DNA of 64,000 bases, taken from JAICND01 sp040905905 (GTDB lineage Bacteria > Actinomycetota > Acidimicrobiia > Spongiisociales > ZC4RG35). Under the pieces are notes generated by a model that did no database searches, was not told the origin of the DNA, and worked only from the letters and a program-made list of their open reading frames with translations. Positions 15,647-22,688 of this stretch are shown here, piece after piece. The position numbers and the translations under genes were made by a program. The stretch spans positions 1 to 64,000 of the forward strand of contig JBBDQN010000054.1 in NCBI GenBank assembly GCA_040905905.1, written 5' to 3'. Positions within the stretch are counted from its first letter, which is position 1; each line of letters starts with the position of its first letter.

Positions 15647-17427
15647 AGGGGGTCGCTGTCGATGCGGACTGTCGCCCCTGTGTCCCGCCATCTCTGGACT
15701 AGTGGCCGCAGATTGTGACGAAAACCGGTCAGGTCGTTGCCCTGGATCAGCCACCGCTGGGCTCCCTCACGTCGCGCGGCCGGTCCCAAGACGACCGCAC
15801 GATCGGCTGCCTCGTGCAGGCCGGTATCGACCCCGGGCGGTATCGGGCCCCGCAACTCGACGACCACCAGATCCCCGTTGGGGGGAAAGCCAAGCGTCCT
15901 TCGCTCCTCCAACTCCAACTGGAGAAAGGGGATGGGGTCACCACGGCGCAAGGCATCGATGACGGGGTGGTCGGGGAGGCTCGTCTGGATCATGGCGCGG
16001 TGACCGCCTCCGGTTGCTACCCGTCCAGCCAGCCGGGCCAGGATGCGCAGGGCTTCTTCGGCCGCCCGGAAGTGGCTGCCCAGGATCAGACCATCCGCGT
16101 CGACCGCTACCGCCAGATCGACCGGATCGAGGCCCGCCAGATCCGCCTCGGAACCGACCATGACCGGCGCCGGGTCCGGGGCCGCCGACACCTGGAGACC
16201 GCCGGCTCTTTTCAGCTCCTCGAGAACTCGACCCACCCCTGCCCCGAGCGGTACAAAACGATCGTGGCCGCAACTGGAGCAAGGACCTAGTTGATAACTG
16301 CAGCGAGGACACAATGGCGCGGCTTCCGGTCGCGACCCACAGTTCGGGCATTGACGGACGGTGCGACAACGTTCGCACCTGACCGCGGGGGCGTAACCGC
16401 GCCGATGGGCAAACACGAAGGCGGATCCTCCCCCACCAGTGATGGCACGGATGGCGGCCAGGACCGGATGGCTGACAAGCCCGGGTAGCGGCGGTTGGGC
16501 GTTGCGGTCCACCACCTCGACGGGAGGCCAGGCGCGGCGGGTCCGCCGCACCGGGGTAGCGCCGGCTGCGAGAGTCTCCAACGAAGGAGTGGGGCCGACG
16601 AAGGCCAGGGTGTGCCTGCCCAGCTGCGCCCTGGTCCGCATCAGGTCCCGGGCGTGGATTGTCGGAGTCTGGCGATCCTTCATGGCCCGGCGTCCTTCCT
16701 CCACCACCACTGCTAGACCGAGATCTCCCACCCGCCAAGCGGCCAGCCGAGGGGTCCCGACAAGAACGTTCCCACCGTTTTGCGCTGACGCCCAGGCGGC
16801 GGTGTTCTCGGCGTCGGACCGGTCGGGACTGACCACCAGGCTTCTCTCCTCCCCCACCGCATCGATCGCTGAATCATGGAGAGCGGCCACCTCCTCGGAT
16901 GTGGCTGCGACGATCAACAATGTCCGCCCTGCCGCGGTCACGGGGGCTGCGATCGCCTCGACCCACTCCAGGTTGGTCCATCTTTCGATTAGGGCAACCG
17001 GCGGCCTGCGGTTGCCCGCAGCTACGACCCGGGCCACGTCGGCCAATGGATGGTTGGTCTTGGCCTCAGGTCGGACCTCCGATCCGGGCGCCGCTGGCAA
17101 GACCCTGACAAGGTTCGGTGGCGCAGCCCGCTCGAGAAGAACCGAAAGCGGTGCCACGTAGCGGTGGGCGGCCCAATGTAAGGCTGCCATGAGGGGAGCG
17201 TCGAAGATCGGTGCCGCCATCGACACCGCGGCCAGGGATTTAAGGCCCTCGCCGGGGCGGTCTGTCACCTCTACTACAAATCCCCTGACCCGGCGTCCAC
17301 CCAACGGCACCCGGACCAGCGAACCAACCACTGCCAGCGGGAGTTGCGCCTCGGGGATCGAGTACCAGAATCCTGAGTCGAGTTGAAAGCTGGGGACTGC
17401 TGGGACGACCCGGGCGGCTCGAGTCAG
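15637..17427 (-). CDS. priA: PriA-type primosomal protein without ATPase motifs
   Basis: About 596 aa. PriA recognises stalled forks and reloads the replisome. The N-terminal DNA-binding domain (WYSIP, VGSLVRVPLGGRRVRGFVV), the CxxC zinc pairs (CERC, CPNC, CPRC, CSSC) and the C-terminal domain are kept. No Walker A GxGKT is found, and the DEEH segment is degenerate (VVVEEGRRAMKDRQ before HARDL). Loss of helicase motifs is typical of actinobacterial PriA. The likely start is CTG at 17427-17425, forming a CTGA overlap with the metK stop and preceded by AGGCGG 7 nt upstream. The alternative GTG at 17478 would overlap metK by 55 nt and add non-family residues. Confidence 0.88.
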   Translation of the reverse strand: MTRAARVVPAVPSFQLDSGFWYSIPEAQLPLAVVGSLVRVPLGGRRVRGFVVEVTDRPGEGLKSLAAVSMAAPIFDAPLMAALHWAAHRYVAPLSVLLERAAPPNLVRVLPAAPGSEVRPEAKTNHPLADVARVVAAGNRRPPVALIERWTNLEWVEAIAAPVTAAGRTLLIVAATSEEVAALHDSAIDAVGEERSLVVSPDRSDAENTAAWASAQNGGNVLVGTPRLAAWRVGDLGLAVVVEEGRRAMKDRQTPTIHARDLMRTRAQLGRHTLAFVGPTPSLETLAAGATPVRRTRRAWPPVEVVDRNAQPPLPGLVSHPVLAAIRAITGGGGSAFVFAHRRGYAPAVRCERCRTVRQCPNCGSRPEAAPLCPRCSYQLGPCSSCGHDRFVPLGAGVGRVLEELKRAGGLQVSAAPDPAPVMVGSEADLAGLDPVDLAVAVDADGLILGSHFRAAEEALRILARLAGRVATGGGHRAMIQTSLPDHPVIDALRRGDPIPFLQLELEERRTLGFPPNGDLVVVELRGPIPPGVDTGLHEAADRAVVLGPAARREGAQRWLIQGNDLTGFRHNLRPLVQRWRDTGATVRIDSDPLEL

Positions 17428-18605
17428 AAGGATTCCGCCTGCTTGCGCAGGTCGGCCGCAACGTCGGTGGACTCCCACGGGAATTCGGGCCTTCCAAAAT
17501 GCCCATACGCGGCGGTGGGTCGGTAAATGGGGCGGCGCAGATCGAGCCGTTCCAAAATCGCCGCGGGCCGGAAGTCGAAGAACTCGGTGACGAGTTTTTC
17601 CAGGCGATCGGGGTCGATGACCGAGGTTTCGGCAGTGTCGACCATGATCGAGAACGGGGCGGCGCGGCCTATTGCATATGCGAGCTGCACTTCACAGCGG
17701 CTGGCTAGTCCCGCGGCTACGACGTTTTTGGCAGCGTGGCGGGCGGCATAAGTTGCCGACCGGTCGACCTTTGTCGGGTCTTTGCCGGAGAAGGCGCCGC
17801 CTCCGTGCCGGGCGTATCCGCCATAGGTGTCGACGATGATCTTGCGACCGGTGAGGCCGGTGTCGGCATGGGGGCCCCCGACCTCGAAGTTGCCTGAGGG
17901 ATTTACATAGAAGGGAACGTCCGTTGGAAGTAACTCGGGCGGGATGGCTGGCAACACAACGTGTTCCATCAGGTCGGCCCGCATCTGCTTTTCGATGTCG
18001 ACCCCGGGACCATGATGGGCCGAGATCAGCAAACTCGTCACCCTCACCGGCACCCGCCCTTCGTATTCGACCATGACCTGGGTTTTCCCGTCTGGGCGCA
18101 GATAGCCGAGGACTCCTTGGCGCCGCACCAGGGCCAGCCGGGCGGCCAGCCGGTGGGCTAACTGGATCGGCATCGGCATCAGATCGGGAGTTTCATCCAC
18201 CGCATAACCGAACATGATCCCTTGATCACCGGCGCCGAGTTGGTCGTAGGCATCGATCGATCCCCCTCGCGCCTCTTGGGCGGTAGACACACCAGCGGCG
18301 ATGTCGGGTGACTGCTGATGGATCAGGACAGTGACGTCGATGTGGTCGGCCGAAAATTCGGTGGAGCCGACATACCCGATGTCGGCGATCGCCTGGCGGG
18401 TGACCGAGTCGACATCCACCACGGCCATTGTGCTCAGCTCGCCAGCCACTATGGCCATCCCTGTGGTCACCATCGTTTCACACGCCACCCGGCCAGAGGG
18501 GTCCTGGGTCAGAACGGCGTCAAGTACCGCGTCGGACACGGCATCTGCCACCTTGTCGGGATGTCCCTCGGTCACCGACTCTGATGCAAAGAACCAACGG
18601 CGCAT
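17424..18605 (-). CDS. metK: S-adenosylmethionine synthetase
   Basis: A protein of 393 aa that makes SAM from methionine and ATP. Motifs: SVTEGHPDKVADAVSDA (ATP and Mg), GAGDQGIMFGYA (the methionine-binding hexapeptide region) and GGGAFSGKDPTKVDRS (phosphate loop). Length is normal. It lies 12 nt after coaBC. Its stop overlaps the inferred CTG start of priA. Confidence 0.98.
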   Translation of the reverse strand: MRRWFFASESVTEGHPDKVADAVSDAVLDAVLTQDPSGRVACETMVTTGMAIVAGELSTMAVVDVDSVTRQAIADIGYVGSTEFSADHIDVTVLIHQQSPDIAAGVSTAQEARGGSIDAYDQLGAGDQGIMFGYAVDETPDLMPMPIQLAHRLAARLALVRRQGVLGYLRPDGKTQVMVEYEGRVPVRVTSLLISAHHGPGVDIEKQMRADLMEHVVLPAIPPELLPTDVPFYVNPSGNFEVGGPHADTGLTGRKIIVDTYGGYARHGGGAFSGKDPTKVDRSATYAARHAAKNVVAAGLASRCEVQLAYAIGRAAPFSIMVDTAETSVIDPDRLEKLVTEFFDFRPAAILERLDLRRPIYRPTAAYGHFGRPEFPWESTDVAADLRKQAESF

Positions 18606-18617
18606 TGGTGTGCGAGC

Positions 18618-19802
18618 TTACCCGGGCGGGTTCCGCCGCTCGATGATCAGATCCCAGATCCTCCTGGCGACATCCGTCTTGGACATCATCGGCCAGGGTT
18701 CGGTGCGCCCATCCGGAGTGACGATCGTGACCCGGTTGGTATCGACGGCAAAGCCGGCGCCGTCCTCGGTCACATCGTTGGCAACCAGCAGGTCGACTTT
18801 CTTTTTCTGGGCCTTGTCGACCACCCGGGTGAGGTCACCGGTCTCAGCAGCGAACCCCACCAGGAAGGGCCGGTTGGTGCGGGCCGCCACCGAAGCCAAC
18901 ACATCGGGGGTGGGTTCGAGGCTCAAATCGGGCGGACCGTCACCCCGTGACAGTTTCCCGGGGGCCGCCGCGGTAGGGCGGAAGTCGGCCACTGCGGCTG
19001 CCATCACTGCCACATCGGCCGCGACTCCCGCCACCGCATCTGCCATCTCTTGGGCCGACTCGACTTGCACCACCTTGACGGCGGAGTGCGCGGTCAGACC
19101 GGAGGTGGTGACCAGAGTTACCTCAGCTCCCCGGCGGGCGGCCTCGTCGGCGACAGCATGCCCCATTTTTCCCGACGAACGATTGCCGATGTAACGCACT
19201 GGGTCGATGGGTTCGCGAGTGCCACCCGCGGTCACCAGGACCCGGACTCCCCGCAACGGTGAAGGAAACATGGCCGCGGCCGCCGCCAGAATCTCTTCCG
19301 GTTCGGCCATCCTCCCGGCTCCAACGTCACCTCCGGCCAATGCTCCGGACTCTGGCCCAACGATGGTGATGCCGTCGCGTTGGAGCACACCCACATTCCG
19401 CTGAGTGGCGGGGTGCTCCCACATCTCGGTGTGCATGGCCGGGGCCACCAGCACCGATGCCCGGGTGGCGAGCAGGGTGGCGGAGACTGCCTCTTCCGAC
19501 AGGCCGGTGGCCAGCCGGGCGAGGGTGGCGGCGGTGGCCGGAGCCACGATGACCAGATTGGCCCAACGACCGAGATCGGTATGGGGACTGACCAGATCGG
19601 ATTCAAACAAGCTGCGAACCACGGGATGTCCGGTGATGGCGGCGAAGGTGGTGGGCCCGATGAAATTGGTGGCGTCTTCGGTCATCACCACCCGCACCTC
19701 GGCGCCCTCTTCGAGCAGGAGCCTGCACAGAAAGGCTGATTTGTAGGCCGCCACTCCCCCGGTGACGGCCAGGACCACCCGCCGGCCGGCGAGGAGGCTC
19801 AC
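18618..19802 (-). CDS. coaBC: Phosphopantothenoylcysteine synthetase/decarboxylase
   Basis: A fusion of about 394 aa performing two coenzyme A steps. The N-terminal CoaC flavoprotein half has VTGGVAAYKSA, His in SPHTDLGRWA, and PAMHTEMW (Asn to His in the usual PAMN, common in actinobacteria). The C-terminal CoaB half has VTAGGTREPIDPVRYIGN. The start GTG at 19802 lies 10 nt after the rpoZ stop and gives VSLLAGRRVVLAVTGG. The longer frame runs into rpoZ. Confidence 0.96.
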   Translation of the reverse strand: MSLLAGRRVVLAVTGGVAAYKSAFLCRLLLEEGAEVRVVMTEDATNFIGPTTFAAITGHPVVRSLFESDLVSPHTDLGRWANLVIVAPATAATLARLATGLSEEAVSATLLATRASVLVAPAMHTEMWEHPATQRNVGVLQRDGITIVGPESGALAGGDVGAGRMAEPEEILAAAAAMFPSPLRGVRVLVTAGGTREPIDPVRYIGNRSSGKMGHAVADEAARRGAEVTLVTTSGLTAHSAVKVVQVESAQEMADAVAGVAADVAVMAAAVADFRPTAAAPGKLSRGDGPPDLSLEPTPDVLASVAARTNRPFLVGFAAETGDLTRVVDKAQKKKVDLLVANDVTEDGAGFAVDTNRVTIVTPDGRTEPWPMMSKTDVARRIWDLIIERRNPPG

Positions 19803-19812
19803 AAGGCCTGGC

Positions 19813-20034
19813 TCAGTCCTCGGCTCGCTCCACTGCGACCTTGCCCTGAGCGATCTCTTCCATGGCAATGGTCAGCGGTTTGCGGGAGAGGGTGTTGACC
19901 TGGGGCGGGACATATTCACCGATGCCGCCGCCAAGCTGGGAGTAATAGGCGTTGATCTGGCGGGCCCGGCGGGCGGCGATCACGACGGTGGCGAAACGAT
20001 TGCCGATATTGTCGATGACTTCTTCAGTCTTCAC
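19813..20034 (-). CDS. rpoZ: RNA polymerase omega subunit
   Basis: A protein of 73 aa that aids RNA polymerase assembly around beta'. Family landmarks are NRFATVVIAARRARQINAYY, the PP(Q)VN turn, and the C-terminal KPLTIAMEEIAQGKV. It sits between gmk and coaBC as in most actinobacteria. Upstream is an 85-nt gap containing paired heptad repeats. Confidence 0.97.
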   Translation of the reverse strand: MKTEEVIDNIGNRFATVVIAARRARQINAYYSQLGGGIGEYVPPQVNTLSRKPLTIAMEEIAQGKVAVERAED

Positions 20035-20047
20035 GAGTTATTGGTTT

Positions 20048-20068
20048 CCAGTGGTGAGTGGTGAGTTT
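20048..20068 (-). repeat. Heptad repeat array, left arm, gmk-rpoZ
   Basis: Minus-strand units AAACTCA, CCACTCA, CCACTGG, about 14 nt upstream of the rpoZ start. It is the inverted partner of 20092-20126, with 23 nt between the arms. Confidence 0.7.
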
Positions 20069-20091
20069 CAAGGAACATTGTACCCACGGAT

Positions 20092-20126
20092 CGACCCACC
20101 ACCCATTACCCACCACTCATTACCCC
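20092..20126 (+). repeat. Heptad repeat array (NNACYCA), right arm, gmk 3' end
   Basis: Plus-strand units CGACCCA, CCACCCA, TTACCCA, CCACTCA, TTACCCC. The array contains the gmk stop codon (20120-20122). A further isolated unit (GTACCCA) lies at 20080-20086. Confidence 0.8.
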
Positions 20127-20677
20127 AAAAGGGCGTCCACTTCCTCGATGCACCGGTCCAGGTCGTCGTTGACGACAATGTGGTCGAACAGCTCGGGGGC
20201 CTGTTCCATCTCGTCGGCGGCAATCCGAAGCCGGCGAGTGATGTCCGCCTCATTGGTATCCCCCCGTCTGCGCAGACGTGCCGCCAGTTCGTCCAAGGAC
20301 GGTGGAATGATGAAGAACATGAGTGCACGAAGGCCGATCTCACGGATCTGTCGAGCGCCCTGGACCTCTATCTCCAGAAGGACGTCTTCATCTCCTTCCA
20401 GCCGACTAACGACGGGGCGCAGCGGGGTGCCGTAGAGGCGGCCGCTGTATTCGGCCCATTCGAGGAATTCTCCGTTAGCGATCATCCGGGCGAACTCCTC
20501 TGGCGAAATAAAGTAGTAGTGGGACCCTTCGATCTCACCGGGCCTCTGATCGCGGGTGGTCACCGAAACCGAGAAGTAGAGCGGACGGCGGCGTTGCAAA
20601 CCGGCAACAACCGATGACTTGCCGGCCCCGGAGGGGCCCGAAACCACGATTAATCGACCAGGCAATCGACCCGGCAA
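20120..20677 (-). CDS. gmk: Guanylate kinase
   Basis: About 185 aa, converting GMP to GDP. The N terminus has LIVVSGPSGAGKSS (P-loop), followed by the GMP-binding TTRDQRPGEIEGSHYYF and a lid region. The chosen start is TTG at 20677, with GAGG 8 nt upstream, giving LPGRLPGRLIVVSG. The in-frame ATG at 20800 would overlap mihF by 113 nt. The gmk-rpoZ pair is conserved widely. Confidence 0.95.
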   Translation of the reverse strand: MPGRLPGRLIVVSGPSGAGKSSVVAGLQRRRPLYFSVSVTTRDQRPGEIEGSHYYFISPEEFARMIANGEFLEWAEYSGRLYGTPLRPVVSRLEGDEDVLLEIEVQGARQIREIGLRALMFFIIPPSLDELAARLRRRGDTNEADITRRLRIAADEMEQAPELFDHIVVNDDLDRCIEEVDALLG

Positions 20678-20687
20678 GAGTGAAGCC

Positions 20688-20999
20688 TCATCCAAGCTCG
20701 GTGAGGAGGGCCTGGCGCTGTCGATCTCCCAAACCTCGAAGCCTCCGACTTCCGTCGATGCCGAGGGACTCAAGCAGGCGTTTGGTCTTGATCTTGCCAA
20801 GACCGGGGAGTGAAGCCAGCACCGATTCCACCTTGAGGCCTCCGATCATCGCCTCGGTGTCCGCCCTCGTGAGTACTTCATTGAAGGTGAGAGTGCCGGT
20901 CCTCAGCAACTCCTTGATCTCAGCGCGGACCCGCCGCGCCTCGGCCGCCATGGCCAGTGCGGCCGCCCTCTGCTCGGGGGTCTGTTCAGGTAGAGGCAG
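20688..20999 (-). CDS. mihF: Integration host factor, actinobacterial type (mIHF)
   Basis: About 103 aa. This is an essential nucleoid protein of mycobacteria that binds DNA without sequence specificity. The core reads AEIKELLRTG, then ASLPGLGKIKTKRLLESLGI and RRLRGLGDRQR, the family's helix-two-turn-helix. From the ATG at 20951 the protein lacks the conserved PEQRAAAL N terminus. That segment is encoded upstream in frame (residues PEQTPEQRAAALA), with no ATG, GTG or TTG before the in-frame stop. CTG at 20999-20997, with GGAG 10 nt upstream, gives the family length of about 105 aa, so I infer a CTG start. It precedes gmk as in Mycobacterium. Confidence 0.9.
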   Translation of the reverse strand: MPLPEQTPEQRAAALAMAAEARRVRAEIKELLRTGTLTFNEVLTRADTEAMIGGLKVESVLASLPGLGKIKTKRLLESLGIDGSRRLRGLGDRQRQALLTELG

Positions 21000-21027
21000 C
21001 GGTGGTCATCTCCGTGAGCAAACCGTA

Positions 21028-21741
21028 CTAGCCGGAAAGCTCAACCCCTGGCAACTCCCTGAGAATCCGTTGGGCGGCTGCCAGCGGGTCGGACGCCCTG
21101 GTGATGGGTCTCCCGATGACGAGATAGTCAGCCCCCCGACGGATTGCCTCCTGGGGACTTGCAGTGCGCAACTGGTCGTCGTTGCTGTCGCCGGCCGGGC
21201 GGATCCCGGGCGTTACCCGCAGCAGACCTGGCGCGACCTGGGCAACGTCTCCGAGTTCGAGTGGCGAGCACACCACGCCCTCAGCGAATCCGGCCGCGGC
21301 CAGGCGGGCAAGACGCGCGACCTGGCGGCCGGGGGTACCGATGACGCCAGTGGCAGCGAGTTGGGCGGCATCCAGACTGGTGAGGACCGTCACCGCCAGA
21401 ATGCCGGCGGGGTTCCCGCGGGCGCCCGCGACGAGACCCTCCATGGCCGCTTCGATCATGGCCCGGCCCCCACTGGCGTGGACCGTGACCCAACGTGCGC
21501 CCCAGGTACCCAATTGGCGGGCGGCCGCCCTGACCGTGTTCGGAATGTCATGCAGCTTGGCGTCGACGAACACGGGCAGATCCAGCCGGCGAAGGGCTGA
21601 GATGACTCCGGGCCCGGGTCCATTGAGGAGCTCGAGCCCAACCTTAAAACCGCCGGCCGCAGGTTTGAGCTTTGTGGCTAGTCGGACCGCCTCCTCTGCA
21701 GTCGAGACGTCGAGAGCGACCAGCAACGGATTGGCCGTCAC
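21028..21741 (-). CDS. pyrF: Orotidine 5'-phosphate decarboxylase
   Basis: A protein of 237 aa, the last step of UMP synthesis. Motifs: LLVALDVSTAEEA at the N terminus, the catalytic VFVDAKLHDIPNTV (Asp-x-Lys-x-x-Asp), VTPGIRPAGDSNDDQ, and GADYLVIGRPITRA. This is the E. coli-like group; Mycobacterium has the other group. The start GTG at 21741 forms a GTGA overlap with the pyrD stop. The long frame continuing to 22494 is antiphase to pyrD and spurious. Confidence 0.96.
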   Translation of the reverse strand: MTANPLLVALDVSTAEEAVRLATKLKPAAGGFKVGLELLNGPGPGVISALRRLDLPVFVDAKLHDIPNTVRAAARQLGTWGARWVTVHASGGRAMIEAAMEGLVAGARGNPAGILAVTVLTSLDAAQLAATGVIGTPGRQVARLARLAAAGFAEGVVCSPLELGDVAQVAPGLLRVTPGIRPAGDSNDDQLRTASPQEAIRRGADYLVIGRPITRASDPLAAAQRILRELPGVELSG

Positions 21742-22664
21742 GGCAATTTCAGCTGCCCGACAAGCTCGGAGGTGGACGTGGCTCCGATCCGCCCTAACAG
21801 CTTGTTGAGCTCCCGGTAGATACGACGACCGGCCTTGGGTTCGGCGAAGTGGACAGTGCCCAGGGCTACTGCACTGGCCCCGGCCAGCAAGTAGTCGACA
21901 ACATCGGACCCGTTCGACACACCGCCACATCCGACGATCGCTGCCTCGGGAAACCGTTGATGCACCTCGATGACGCATCGCATGGAGATCGGCTTCAGCG
22001 GGGGTCCCGAATATCCACCGATGCCGGAGCCGAGCAATGAACGCCGGGTCCACAGGTCCACTCCGGCGCCCCAGATCGTGTTCGTCAGAACCAGAAAGTC
22101 CGCCCCTGCCTCGAGACAGGATCCGGCAACTCCAGCGATATCGACGGCGTTGGGCGAGAGTTTGGCCCCCACCGGCAGGTTGGTGGCAGTCCTGACGGCC
22201 GCGATCACCTCGGAGGAGGCGGCGGGGACCAGGGAGAACATTTCCCCATCCAGGTTGGGACACGAGAGATTGACCTCGATCGCCGCCACCCCGGCCCTCT
22301 CCAAACCTGCGGCAACCTGGGCAAACTCGGCCGGGTCGTGGCCAACCGCCGAACCCCATACCGGCACCTCCAGTTGCGCCAAGTGCGGGGAGACCTCCTC
22401 GATCCAATGGTCGATTCCGGGGTTCTGGATACCGATGGCGTTGAGCATGCCCGGCCCGGCCGGGGCCAGCCTGGGTGGCGGGCGACCGGCCCACGGTTGG
22501 CGACTGACACTTTTGGCGACCGCAGCGCCATAGACACTCAGATCCGCCACTCCGGCAAAATCGACGACCGACCCCACCGTCCCCGATGCCGCCACCAACG
22601 GCGATCGCATCGTCAACGGCCCGACATGAGAGGTCAGGTCGATCTGAGTCTTCCTACCCACCAC
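21738..22664 (-). CDS. pyrD: Dihydroorotate dehydrogenase, class 1B-like
   Basis: An FMN barrel of 308 aa oxidising dihydroorotate to orotate. Class 1B features are LVAASGTVGS, GMLNAIGIQNPG, LSCPNLDG, and GCGGVSNGSDVVDYLLAGA. Class 1B enzymes normally need PyrK (an Fe-S/FAD partner), and no pyrK is in the window. The annotated start GTG at 22664 lies inside a heptad repeat, so the true start could differ by a few codons. Membrane-linked class 2 PyrD, used by Mycobacterium, is excluded by the lack of an N-terminal helix. Confidence 0.93.
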   Translation of the reverse strand: MVGRKTQIDLTSHVGPLTMRSPLVAASGTVGSVVDFAGVADLSVYGAAVAKSVSRQPWAGRPPPRLAPAGPGMLNAIGIQNPGIDHWIEEVSPHLAQLEVPVWGSAVGHDPAEFAQVAAGLERAGVAAIEVNLSCPNLDGEMFSLVPAASSEVIAAVRTATNLPVGAKLSPNAVDIAGVAGSCLEAGADFLVLTNTIWGAGVDLWTRRSLLGSGIGGYSGPPLKPISMRCVIEVHQRFPEAAIVGCGGVSNGSDVVDYLLAGASAVALGTVHFAEPKAGRRIYRELNKLLGRIGATSTSELVGQLKLP

Positions 22665-22688
22665 TCACCACCCACCACTCATGACTCA
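22654..22688 (+). repeat. Heptad repeat array (NNACYCA), carB-pyrD
   Basis: Plus-strand units CTACCCA, CCACTCA, CCACCCA, CCACTCA, TGACTCA. The array fills the whole carB-pyrD junction. It includes the carB stop (22686-22688) and the presumptive GTG start of pyrD. Confidence 0.85.

Noticed and set aside
21742..22494. Upstream extension of the pyrF frame to 22494
   Set aside because: It runs antiphase through pyrD, has no family similarity, and the GTGA overlap at 21741 gives a proper pyrF start.
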